Assembly (NCBI GenBank): GCA_029932835.1
Contig: JAOZPI010000048.1
Coordinates: 1 to 6,459 of the forward strand
Length of the DNA: 6,459 bases
Reading direction: 5' to 3'
From: an archaeon
GTDB lineage: Archaea > Altiarchaeota > Altiarchaeia > JAFGQM01
The notes beneath the pieces are model-generated. The model made no database searches. It worked only from the letters and a program-made list of their open reading frames with translations, and had not been told where the DNA came from. Positions 1 to 5,362 of the stretch are shown here, piece by piece. Position numbers and translations under genes: made by a program. Each line of letters begins with the position of its first letter. Position 1 is the stretch's first letter.

Positions 1-710
1 CGAGAATTCACAAAGACCAACGCCTGTCCCCCCGCCCCTATTGTCTGCAGCGCCTCATCAAACATCTTGTTTTTGCCAACCACAACCCTTTGAACCAGCC
101 TTACAGGTCTCCAGCTAGACTCCAAAACCTCTGCAGAGAGCCATTTCCCCAGATCCTGACTATTTCCAATTGTAGCTGACAATCCAATCACCTGCACCTC
201 AGGGAACATCTTTCTGAGGCGGGATATCAGCACCTCGTATGTTGGGCCCCTGTCTGTAGTGATGAGGTGGATTTCATCCACTACCAACAGCCTCAAATCG
301 CGAAACCAGTTGGGCCTGGAACGAAGGATGGAGTCGCACTTCTCAGCTGTAGCAATGACTATATCGGCAGTGTTCCTTGAGGGTATGTGCTTAGCGTCCA
401 GATCGCCTATTTCCACATCCACCCTGAAGCCAAGGCGCTCCCACTTCCTGAACTCCTGATATTTCTCCATAGCTATGGCGCGCAATGGAACTATATAGAG
501 CACCTGCCCACCGGACTGCACAGCCCTCAGAGAGACCAGCTCTGCTATGAGGGTCTTTCCAGAAGCGGTTGGGGTGGAGATCAGCATAGATCTCCCCTTG
601 AGCACCCCCCTCTTTATCGCCTCCTCCTGTGGAGGGAAGAGCGTAGAAATACCGGCTTCTTTCAGTATCGCCTCAACCCCAGTACCAAAGCCAAGCCCTG
701 TTATTTTCAC
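1..710 (-). CDS. hel308: Hel308/Ski2-type superfamily 2 DNA helicase, N-terminal part (truncated by window edge)
   Basis: ATP-dependent 3'-5' DNA helicase of the archaeal Hel308 family, which acts on stalled replication forks and in recombination. From a GTG start at 710 the visible 236 residues show, in order: Q-motif-like FPPQ (25-28), Walker A STPTASGKT (45-53), motif Ia PLRAIA (75-80), TAEK (121-124), Walker B DEIH (145-148), motif III SAT (178-180) and the WRPV strand (201-204) seen in Hel308. The family is about 700 residues, so roughly two thirds (RecA2, winged helix, ratchet and HLH domains) lie beyond the left edge. GTG at 710 is preferred because it gives the usual 14-16 residues before the first conserved helix and sits about 26 bases from a TATA-like box. 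An in-frame TTG at 734, directly after a stop, would add 8 residues and cannot be excluded. A related Ski2-like helicase is the main alternative to Hel308 itself. Confidence 0.88.
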   Translation of the reverse strand, partial: MKITGLGFGTGVEAILKEAGISTLFPPQEEAIKRGVLKGRSMLISTPTASGKTLIAELVSLRAVQSGGQVLYIVPLRAIAMEKYQEFRKWERLGFRVDVEIGDLDAKHIPSRNTADIVIATAEKCDSILRSRPNWFRDLRLLVVDEIHLITTDRGPTYEVLISRLRKMFPEVQVIGLSATIGNSQDLGKWLSAEVLESSWRPVRLVQRVVVGKNKMFDEALQTIGAGGQALVFVNS

Positions 711-713
711 AGC

Positions 714-721
714 TTTTATTT
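714..721 (+). promoter_or_regulatory. Candidate TATA box of tpiA
   Basis: TTTTATTT is centred about 28 bases before the tpiA ATG, so transcription would start at or within a few bases of the start codon. It lies in the 35-base gap shared with the divergent helicase promoter. Confidence 0.45.
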
Positions 722-732
722 GTATCTCCTCC

Positions 733-740
733 AATTAAAG
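733..740 (-). promoter_or_regulatory. Candidate TATA box of the helicase gene
   Basis: On the minus strand CTTTAATT is centred about 26 bases before the GTG at 710, the same geometry as the other promoters here. This placement supports GTG over the upstream TTG at 734, which would overlap the box. Inferred from spacing and composition only. Confidence 0.4.
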
Positions 741-745
741 CCAAG

Positions 746-1408
746 ATGAAAACGCCTGCGATTATAGTGAATTTTAAGACATACAGAGAGGCCACAGGAA
801 AGGCGGGGCTGGAGTTAGCAAAGATTTGCGACCGAGTCTCCAAGGAGAGGGGAGTGGAAATCGTAGTGTGCCCACAGCTGTCTGATGCACAAAGGGTGAG
901 AGAGAGCGTCGAGATACCGGTATTCGCACAACACGTTGATGCGATAACGCCGGGAAGCCATACTGGGTGGATCCTCCCAGAGGCCATATCTGAGATAGGC
1001 CTGGATGGTTCCCTGATAAACCACTCGGAGCATCGGATAGAGAGAGAAGGGATCAGGGATCTGGTAAAGACCCTAAGGAGGCTGAGGCTAACATCGGTTG
1101 TGTGCAGCAGGGATGTAAAGGAAACTGGAGAACTGTCTGCGCTCAGTCCCGATTATATGGCTATAGAGCCACCAGAGCTCATAGGATCCGGGGTTTCTGT
1201 ATCCACCGCACGGCCGGAGGTGATTAAAGGAGCAGTTGAGGTGAGCAGCGTTCCGGTCTTGTGCGGAGCGGGCATAACAAGGGGAATAGATGTCAAAAAG
1301 GCTCTGGAGCTCGGAGCCAAGGGTGTCCTGCTCGCTTCCGGGGTGGTAAAGTCAAAGACGCCGGAGAAGGTCCTGGAGGAGCTGGCAAATTACGCTCTCT
1401 CTGTGTAG
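746..1408 (+). CDS. tpiA: Triosephosphate isomerase, archaeal short type
   Basis: Cytoplasmic enzyme interconverting dihydroxyacetone phosphate and glyceraldehyde 3-phosphate in glycolysis and gluconeogenesis. The 220 residues match the archaeal form, which is about 30 residues shorter than the bacterial and eukaryotic enzyme and usually tetrameric. Visible active-site elements are N9 and K11 in NFKTY, the electrophilic histidine H93 in NHSEHR, and catalytic E141 in the loop-6 segment AIEPPELIGSG. Phosphate-binding glycines follow in CGAGI (173-177) and in LLASGVV near the C terminus (195-201). The start ATG gives the expected short N terminus ending in strand 1. The gene is transcribed away from the helicase and probably alone, because PadR downstream has its own TATA box. 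Nothing is missing or frameshifted. Confidence 0.97.
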   Translation: MKTPAIIVNFKTYREATGKAGLELAKICDRVSKERGVEIVVCPQLSDAQRVRESVEIPVFAQHVDAITPGSHTGWILPEAISEIGLDGSLINHSEHRIEREGIRDLVKTLRRLRLTSVVCSRDVKETGELSALSPDYMAIEPPELIGSGVSVSTARPEVIKGAVEVSSVPVLCGAGITRGIDVKKALELGAKGVLLASGVVKSKTPEKVLEELANYALSV

Positions 1409-1409
1409 G

Positions 1410-1417
1410 TTTTTATT
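1410..1417 (+). promoter_or_regulatory. Candidate TATA box of the padR pair; T run may also end tpiA transcription
   Basis: TTTTTATT is centred about 25 bases before the ATG at 1439 and begins 2 bases after the tpiA stop codon. The T5 run could also act as an archaeal intrinsic termination signal for tpiA. The spacing favours the ATG at 1439 over the in-frame ATG at 1448. Confidence 0.5.
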
Positions 1418-1438
1418 CTATGTCCCCTTAACCCGAAG

Positions 1439-1768
1439 ATGATAGATATGAGAGGACTCCTCTCCTTTCACCTGCTTTGGCTGTTGAGAGGGGGAGAGAA
1501 GTGCGGATATGAGATACTGGATGAGCTAGAAAAGAGAAGGGGGGAGAGACCGAGCCCTGGAACAGTATACCCTGCATTAGGGAGGCTGGTTAAAAGCGGG
1601 CTGGTGAATAAGAGGAGGGAGGGGAAGAGGGTTATCTACAGCATCACAGACTCCGGAAGGAGAGAGTTCAAAAAGGCTGTCGCATACTTTCAGAAGATAT
1701 ACGGGGAGGTCCTGAGGGAGGGGGAGGAGGCCCGTGATATGGATGATCTGGGGATAGGGTACATATAA
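1439..1768 (+). CDS. PadR-family winged-helix transcriptional regulator
   Basis: Small DNA-binding repressor-type protein of 109 residues. It shows the PadR N-terminal winged helix: first helix LLSFHLLWLL (7-16), the GYEILDEL segment (23-30), the recognition helix SPGTVYPALGRLVKSGLV (39-56) and a basic wing, RREGKRVIYSITDSG (59-73). The C-terminal part after about residue 75 is a single long helix ending in an acidic tail, as in the short PadR subfamily that dimerises through this helix. Ligand and target are not evident. The stop codon shares its last A with the ATG of the following gene (TAATG), so the two are translationally coupled and probably act together. PadR proteins often regulate their own operon; a palindromic operator was not identified by eye. 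An alternative start three codons downstream at 1448 is possible. Confidence 0.88.
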   Translation: MIDMRGLLSFHLLWLLRGGEKCGYEILDELEKRRGERPSPGTVYPALGRLVKSGLVNKRREGKRVIYSITDSGRREFKKAVAYFQKIYGEVLREGEEARDMDDLGIGYI

Positions 1769-2076
1769 TGGAAACAGAAGACAGGGTGCTGAGGGCTGCG
1801 CTGGAGAGGAAGAGGAGGGAGTTGGAGAGGAAAAGGGGCGAGGAGGAGCTGAGGAACCTGGATTATGTGACGCGGAAGTACTACCTAGACGAGGAGGCCA
1901 GGGAATGGCTCGGCAGGGCGATCGGTGTTCTGTTCAGAGACTACCCAAAGATGGGGCTGGAGATGAGGAGGAGGGTGGTGGAGGAGCTGGCAGGAGAGAT
2001 AACGAGAAGTGGACCCCCGAGGGAGAGACTGGAGAATGTGGTGAGGGATGCTGTGAACCGGTGCGGGGGCGGTTAG
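1768..2076 (+). CDS. Conserved-looking helical protein of unknown function, coupled to PadR
   Basis: I do not recognise this 102-residue protein. It is very charged and predicted mostly helical, with no signal peptide or membrane segment. Residues 12-25 are two copies of a seven-residue unit (LERKRRE, LERKRGE), encoded by adjacent related 21-base blocks at 1801-1842, and look like a coiled-coil or single-helix segment. Residues 30-75 hold aromatic and hydrophobic positions (YVTRKYY, WLGRAIGVLF) that look like a folded helical core. It overlaps the PadR stop by one base and so is made from the same transcript. That suggests a partner or co-regulated function, but no activity can be assigned. 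The codon pattern matches the neighbours. The tail from about residue 82 (GPPRERLENVV) may form a separate short helix. Confidence 0.8.
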   Translation: METEDRVLRAALERKRRELERKRGEEELRNLDYVTRKYYLDEEAREWLGRAIGVLFRDYPKMGLEMRRRVVEELAGEITRSGPPRERLENVVRDAVNRCGGG

Positions 2077-2089
2077 ACAGCTCAAAGCG

Positions 2090-2099
2090 TTTTTCTTTT
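2090..2099 (+). terminator. T-rich tract after the padR pair
   Basis: TTTTTCTTTT begins 13 bases after the stop at 2076. Archaeal RNA polymerase can terminate on such tracts without a hairpin, and none is seen. It adjoins the coaD promoter region. Confidence 0.35.
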
Positions 2100-2115
2100 A
2101 TTAGCTTCTATATTA
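2095..2115 (+). promoter_or_regulatory. Promoter region of the coaD-endA operon
   Basis: Two AT-rich boxes are present: CTTTTATTA (2095-2103) and CTATATTA (2108-2115). The second is centred about 22 bases before the coaD ATG and would give a leaderless mRNA. The first would give a leader of about 10 bases. Which is used cannot be told from sequence alone. Confidence 0.45.
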
Positions 2116-2132
2116 CCCGCGATTTTCTGAAA

Positions 2133-2588
2133 ATGCTACTCAAAAAGACAATTGTAGGGGGAACGTTTGATAACTTCCACAAGGGCCATAGGGATCTGCT
2201 GCAGATTGCCTTTGACCTGAGCGACTACGTGGTCATCGGGATAACCAGCGACCAGTTTGCGCAGAGGTTTAGAACTGAGGAGGTTGAGTCATTCAAGACA
2301 AGAAGCGGAGTGGTGAGGCACGTGTGCAACGAGTTTGGGAAGGAGTTCAAGATTATAGAGATAAACGACTTTTACGGCCCCTCAACCACAGATCCGGAGT
2401 TGGTGGCAATCGTGGTGAGCGAGGAGACCTCCCTCAGAGCAAAGGAAATAAACGCGGTGCGGATGAAGAAGGGGCTAAAGAAACTTATTATTGTGGAGGT
2501 GCCGTTCACACTAGCGGAGGATGGGCTTCCCATAAGCAGTGAGAGGATAAGGAGGGGGGAGATAGACAAGGAGGGAAACCTAGCCTAA
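2133..2588 (+). CDS. coaD: Phosphopantetheine adenylyltransferase, archaeal type
   Basis: Nucleotidyltransferase that joins ATP and 4'-phosphopantetheine to give dephospho-CoA, the penultimate step of coenzyme A synthesis. The 151 residues show the family nucleotide-binding signature GGTFDNFHKGHR (9-20) with its HxGH motif (H16, H19), and the second signature ISSERIR (134-140). The segment YGPSTTDPEL followed by IVVSEET (81-99) is characteristic of the archaeal and eukaryotic-like PPAT family rather than bacterial CoaD. The reading frame is open upstream to 1905, but that part overlaps the previous gene in another frame. The ATG at 2133 starts right before the first Rossmann strand and follows a TATA box, so it is chosen. 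It is the first gene of a four-gene operon, ending one base before the next ATG. Confidence 0.94.
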   Translation: MLLKKTIVGGTFDNFHKGHRDLLQIAFDLSDYVVIGITSDQFAQRFRTEEVESFKTRSGVVRHVCNEFGKEFKIIEINDFYGPSTTDPELVAIVVSEETSLRAKEINAVRMKKGLKKLIIVEVPFTLAEDGLPISSERIRRGEIDKEGNLA

Positions 2589-2589
2589 G

Positions 2590-3264
2590 ATGAAAATTCT
2601 GATATTCACCGATATGCACGGAGACCGCAGGGCTGTGGACGTGGCTAGAGCTATCGCAGAGAAGGATGATATAGACATGATAGCTTATCTGGGTGATTTT
2701 TCAGAGAGAATAAGCGATGTGAAGCAGAACATAGAGGATGCAGAGTATATGATAGGAAGGCTGGGAGATGTGGCTGAGGTGAAGGCCCTCTTTGGGAATT
2801 GCGACACTCCGGAGCTGCGGGATTTTTTGGAGGAGCAGGGGGTTTCTCTTCACAACAAGGCCCTCTTGAACGAGAACACTGCAATTGTGGGATGGGGAGG
2901 GAGCCACCCGACGCCGTTTCACACACCAAGCGAATTTAGCGAGGCAGAGATTGAAGAAGCACTGAGAGAGCTCATGGACGATGTGGCGAAGAAGGGGGCG
3001 GAAAAGATGGTCCTGCTCACGCACGAACCGCCTGCGAGGACGGAGGCAGACAAACTCCCGGGAGGGCATGTGGGGAGCGAGGCGCTTAGGAGCATAGTGG
3101 AGGAGTACCAGCCAAATCTCCATGTGTGCGGCCATATACACGAGAGAAAGTCCAGAGACAAGGTAAAGGGCACAGACGTGATAAACGTGGGGCCGGCGTT
3201 TAATGGGCACTTTCTAAGCGTTGATACGGACAAGGACATAAGAACGGAAGAGATAAACATATAA
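2590..3264 (+). CDS. Calcineurin-like metallophosphoesterase
   Basis: Predicted two-metal phosphoesterase of 224 residues, close to the Icc-related group of archaeal phosphoesterases. Metal-binding motifs are complete and in order: DMH (D8, H10), LGD (D36), GNCD (N70 and D72), THEPP (H145) and GHIH (H182, H184). No transmembrane segment or signal peptide is visible, so it is likely cytoplasmic. The natural substrate is unknown; members of this superfamily act on cyclic nucleotides, phosphoproteins or small phosphoesters. The start ATG lies one base after the coaD stop in the context TAAGATG, and the stop lies one base before the next gene in the same context. It is therefore in the middle of an operon with two enzymes handling phosphorylated metabolites, which hints at a metabolite phosphatase, but this is only inference. 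Confidence 0.9.
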   Translation: MKILIFTDMHGDRRAVDVARAIAEKDDIDMIAYLGDFSERISDVKQNIEDAEYMIGRLGDVAEVKALFGNCDTPELRDFLEEQGVSLHNKALLNENTAIVGWGGSHPTPFHTPSEFSEAEIEEALRELMDDVAKKGAEKMVLLTHEPPARTEADKLPGGHVGSEALRSIVEEYQPNLHVCGHIHERKSRDKVKGTDVINVGPAFNGHFLSVDTDKDIRTEEINI

Positions 3265-3265
3265 G

Positions 3266-4144
3266 ATGGTCATTGTGAGGGACGGAGAACACGAGAGTCC
3301 GTTTGTAAGGGAGATGCTGGTGGAGTCCCTGACACGAGCGGGGATGAAACCCTGGCAGGCTCATTCTACAGCAAGGGAGATTGAGGAGGAGCTGGAGAAG
3401 AGGGGGGAGATAGAGATCTCAGAGCTCTGGGAGATGACATACGACCACCTGCGCTCCATAGACAAGACAATAGCAGAGCGATACAACGCATGGAGAGAGA
3501 TAAAGGGGGGCGAGAACGAACCGCTTATTATCCTGCTGGGGGGAGGGACAGGCGTTGGAACAACCACTGTTGGGACGGAGCTGGCCCACCGCATGGGGAT
3601 AAAAAACACCATAGCCACGGATTCTGTCAGGGAGGTGATAAGGAGGGTTGTATCAGAGGAGCTCCTTCCAGCGCTGCACGCATCCTCTTATGACGCCCAC
3701 AAACACATAAACCTGCCGATATCAAAGGATCGCGTTATCTCTGGGTTTGAGCTGCAAGTGGCAGCTGTAAGTGTTGGGATAGAGGCTATTGTGGAGAGGG
3801 CGATGAAAGAAGGGACACCCACCCTTATAGAGGGGCTCCATATAGTTCCGGGCTTTTTGAAAAGGGAGCTGTTGGAGAAGGAAAATGTGATGATGTTCGT
3901 CCTGCATGTCAAAGACGAGAAGAAACACAGGGATCAGCTGTACAGCAGGGCCTTTGAAACGAAGTTCAAGCGAGGAGTGGACAGGTACATGGAAAACTTC
4001 AAGTCCATAAGAAGGATACAGGAGTACATAAAGAAAAAGGCAGAAGAGCTTAGGGTTCCGGTGATAGAGAACATAGACGTGGAGGAGTGCATCACCGACC
4101 TTATGGACCGCATACTCAAGGAAGTGGTAAAGAGCAGGAGATGA
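3266..4144 (+). CDS. 2-phosphoglycerate kinase with N-terminal ATP-cone-like domain
   Basis: Likely phosphorylates 2-phosphoglycerate to 2,3-diphosphoglycerate, the first step towards cyclic 2,3-diphosphoglycerate, a solute linked with thermostability in methanogens. Residues 1 to about 80 resemble an ATP-cone regulatory domain (VRDGEHESPFVREML, then GMKPWQAHSTAREIEEEL). Residues about 86-292 are a P-loop kinase: loop LGGGTGVGTTTVGTELA (91-107), then the family segment IATDSVREVIRR (116-127), SYDAHKHI and LIEGLHIVPGFL. In the P-loop a threonine (T99) sits where most kinases have lysine; from memory, GVGTST-like loops are normal for this family. The 292-residue length fits the family. The stop overlaps the endA start by ATGA, so the two are coupled. 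The partner cyclic diphosphoglycerate synthetase is not in the window. A different small-molecule kinase specificity remains possible. Confidence 0.88.
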   Translation: MVIVRDGEHESPFVREMLVESLTRAGMKPWQAHSTAREIEEELEKRGEIEISELWEMTYDHLRSIDKTIAERYNAWREIKGGENEPLIILLGGGTGVGTTTVGTELAHRMGIKNTIATDSVREVIRRVVSEELLPALHASSYDAHKHINLPISKDRVISGFELQVAAVSVGIEAIVERAMKEGTPTLIEGLHIVPGFLKRELLEKENVMMFVLHVKDEKKHRDQLYSRAFETKFKRGVDRYMENFKSIRRIQEYIKKKAEELRVPVIENIDVEECITDLMDRILKEVVKSRR

Positions 4145-4659
4145 AGAAGAGCGTCATAAGGGGGAAACCCCACGAGGATGTCCTCTCCGGAGATCGGGTC
4201 ATCGTTGAGGAGCAAACGAGGGCAAACCAGCTCTACGAGAGGTCCTTCGGAGAGATGAAAAGGGGAAAACTGTATTTGAACCTCTATGAAGCACTCCTTC
4301 TCGCAGAGGAGGGGAAGATTGGGATAGGGGAGAGTGTCCTGAGGAAGAGGGGAAAGGAGCTGAACGAGGGGTTTGAGATGAAGTATGAGGTCTTTAGGGA
4401 CCTAAGGGCCACAAGGGGGCTGGTCGTTAAGTCTGGAATCAAATTCGGATGTGATTTTGTTGTATACGCGCGCGGCAAGAAGCCAGGGAAGTCCCACTCC
4501 AGGTGGATGCTCCACGTGGTTCCAGAGTCCGCAAGGCTCGACTACGCAGAGATAACGAGGGCAGCCAGGCTGGCAACCAATGTGAAGAAGAGGATGCTCT
4601 TTGCGAGCGTGACGGAGAGAGGGCCTGTTTATTACGAGGTTTCCAGGGCAAAACTATAA
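4141..4659 (+). CDS. endA: tRNA-splicing endonuclease, single-domain archaeal type
   Basis: Cleaves introns from precursor tRNAs at bulge-helix-bulge sites, leaving 2',3'-cyclic phosphate ends. The 172 residues correspond to the one-domain subunit that forms a homotetramer in several euryarchaea. The catalytic domain runs from about residue 80: YEVFRDLRATRGLVVKSG (82-99), then KFGCDFVVYARG (101-112) with catalytic tyrosine Y109, HSRW with catalytic H119, and VKKRML with the catalytic lysine (K149 or K150). The N-terminal domain (1-75) has the usual RANQLYERSFGE helix and LNLYEALLLAEEGK segment. The ATG at 4141 is chosen over the in-frame ATG at 4087 because it gives the family length and forms an ATGA overlap with the kinase. 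It is the last gene of the operon, with a T-rich tract right after it. Confidence 0.94.
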   Translation: MKKSVIRGKPHEDVLSGDRVIVEEQTRANQLYERSFGEMKRGKLYLNLYEALLLAEEGKIGIGESVLRKRGKELNEGFEMKYEVFRDLRATRGLVVKSGIKFGCDFVVYARGKKPGKSHSRWMLHVVPESARLDYAEITRAARLATNVKKRMLFASVTERGPVYYEVSRAKL

Positions 4660-4661
4660 GA

Positions 4662-4669
4662 TTTTTATA
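4662..4669 (+). promoter_or_regulatory. TATA box of the 54-residue acidic protein gene
   Basis: TTTTTATA is centred about 27 bases before the ATG at 4693 and two bases after the endA stop. It is one of the best matches to the archaeal TATA consensus in the window. Confidence 0.55.
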
Positions 4670-4672
4670 CTC

Positions 4673-4686
4673 TTTCTTTTTTATTT
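4673..4686 (+). terminator. T-rich tract ending the coaD-endA operon
   Basis: TTTCTTTTTTATTT, together with T5 at 4662-4666, follows endA by only a few bases. This is typical of archaeal intrinsic termination without a hairpin. It would also be the initially transcribed or promoter-proximal region of the next gene. Confidence 0.4.
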
Positions 4687-4692
4687 CCCTCT

Positions 4693-4857
4693 ATGAAACC
4701 CCGGAGGAAAAAGGAGCAGGAAGACGAGATTATGAAGGAGCTCTTTGAGGATCCGGACGAGGAGTACATGGAGGGGAAGAAGCAGGAGGAGGAGGCAGAG
4801 GAGGACATATACGCCACGGACGAATTTGATATTTACGACGACGGAGTTGCTGAGTGA
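4693..4857 (+). CDS. Small highly acidic protein of unknown function (54 aa)
   Basis: I do not recognise this protein. The ATG at 4693 opens a 54-codon frame ending in TGA. The N terminus is basic (MKPRRKK), followed by an acidic stretch; 23 of 54 residues are D or E and 8 are K or R. The C terminus (DIYATDEFDIYDDGVAE) carries aromatic-acidic pairs and looks disordered, with no membrane segment. Support that it is a real gene: a strong TATA box at leaderless spacing, purine-rich third-position use like the neighbours, and it fills the gap between endA and hisE. Its last 25 bases overlap the 3' end of hisE on the opposite strand. The acidic tail resembles that of small nucleic-acid-binding or polymerase-associated accessory proteins, but no function is claimed. 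Confidence 0.65.
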   Translation: MKPRRKKEQEDEIMKELFEDPDEEYMEGKKQEEEAEEDIYATDEFDIYDDGVAE

Positions 4858-5141
4858 CGACTTCGCAGCTCGCCCATTACCTCCTTCAGATCAACCCCGG
4901 TGTCAGCAAGGAGGACGAGGAGATGATAGAGCAGATCAGACACCTCCCATACTAACGAATCCTTCCCGTTCCGCACGTTCCCCTTCTCCATAGCCTCAAT
5001 AATCTCCTCCAGCTCTTCCCTCAGCTTTCTTGTTATCATTTCCCTATTACCTAGGAGTTTATTTGTGTATGATCCAGGCCTTGGGTTTTTCCTCCTCTCC
5101 AGGATGGTCTGCCACACCTCCTCCAGGATATCTGTATCCAT
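4833..5141 (-). CDS. hisE: Phosphoribosyl-ATP pyrophosphatase
   Basis: Hydrolyses phosphoribosyl-ATP to phosphoribosyl-AMP and pyrophosphate, the second step of histidine synthesis. The 102-residue protein shows the MazG-like all-alpha fold of HisE: RKNPRPGSYTNKLL (17-30), the metal-binding helix KLREELEEIIEA (39-50) and the second helix WEVSDLLYHLLVLLADTGV (65-83) with E66 and D69. The end, ELRSRHS, is also typical of HisE. It stands alone without other his genes, as is common when the pathway is scattered. The ATG at 5141 has a TTTTAAAA box about 24 bases upstream. The 3' end overlaps the convergent acidic-protein gene, so the two mRNAs are complementary there. A general MazG nucleotide pyrophosphatase is the less likely alternative. 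Confidence 0.9.
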   Translation of the reverse strand: MDTDILEEVWQTILERRKNPRPGSYTNKLLGNREMITRKLREELEEIIEAMEKGNVRNGKDSLVWEVSDLLYHLLVLLADTGVDLKEVMGELRSRHSATPSS

Positions 5142-5160
5142 GTTTATATAATGGGAGAGG

Positions 5161-5168
5161 TTTTAAAA
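5161..5168 (-). promoter_or_regulatory. TATA box of hisE
   Basis: The palindrome TTTTAAAA is centred about 24 bases before the hisE ATG on the minus strand, which predicts a leaderless transcript. It lies 8 bases from the TATA box of the divergent gene at 5204, so the two preinitiation complexes may compete. Confidence 0.5.
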
Positions 5169-5175
5169 GAGAGCA

Positions 5176-5183
5176 TTTTTATT
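5176..5183 (+). promoter_or_regulatory. TATA box of the small-protein/cas6 transcript
   Basis: TTTTTATT is centred about 25 bases before the ATG at 5204. No other clear box lies between 5204 and the cas6 start, so it probably drives cas6 as well. Confidence 0.5.
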
Positions 5184-5203
5184 TAACCTGACTTGAAGAT
5201 ACT

Positions 5204-5362
5204 ATGGAAGACGACATCAACACCCTCTACGAAGAGGTCTGGATAAACCGGGAAAACATAGAAGCCCTGCTGCGAGTTCTGGTAAAAAAAGGCATAATAA
5301 CCAAAAAGGAGCTTGAAAGGGAAGGCAAAGAGATTGAGAAGGAACTGGAAAAGTTGAGATGA
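5204..5362 (+). CDS. 52-residue helical protein translationally coupled to cas6
   Basis: I do not recognise a named family. The frame starts MEDDINTLYEEVW, contains a hydrophobic helix IEALLRVLVKKG (19-30), the helix-turn element IITKKELE (31-38), and ends in a charged helix rich in E and K (39-52). The segment LVKKGIITKKELE resembles a short helical hairpin that recurs in many unrelated small proteins and domains, so it says little about function. No membrane segment or cysteines are seen. It has its own TATA box at leaderless spacing, and its TGA overlaps the cas6 ATG as ATGA, so ribosomes finishing it can start cas6. The position suggests a CRISPR-associated accessory protein or simply a host gene into whose transcript cas6 was inserted. 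Its base composition is intermediate between the host genes and the AT-rich cas genes. Confidence 0.75.
   Translation: MEDDINTLYEEVWINRENIEALLRVLVKKGIITKKELEREGKEIEKELEKLR

Noticed and set aside
387..749. Plus-strand open frame of 120 codons across the left region
   Set aside because: It is antisense to the helicase, whose motifs (Walker A, DEIH, SAT) are unmistakable; the 120-residue product has no recognisable features.
1801..1842. Two adjacent 21-base similar blocks as a DNA repeat element
   Set aside because: The similarity is imperfect and in frame; it is better explained as a coding heptad duplication in the 102-residue protein.
1905..2132. N-terminal extension of coaD
   Set aside because: It would add 76 residues without CoaD similarity, in another frame of the upstream gene; the ATG at 2133 gives the family length and follows a TATA box.
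2701..3210. Minus-strand open frame of 169 codons
   Set aside because: It lies opposite the metallophosphoesterase with all five metal motifs; its composition (rich in H, C, R, L, P) is typical of an antisense shadow.
4087..4140. 18-codon extension of endA upstream of the chosen start
   Set aside because: It overlaps the kinase C terminus out of frame; the ATG at 4141 gives the ATGA overlap and the usual EndA N terminus.
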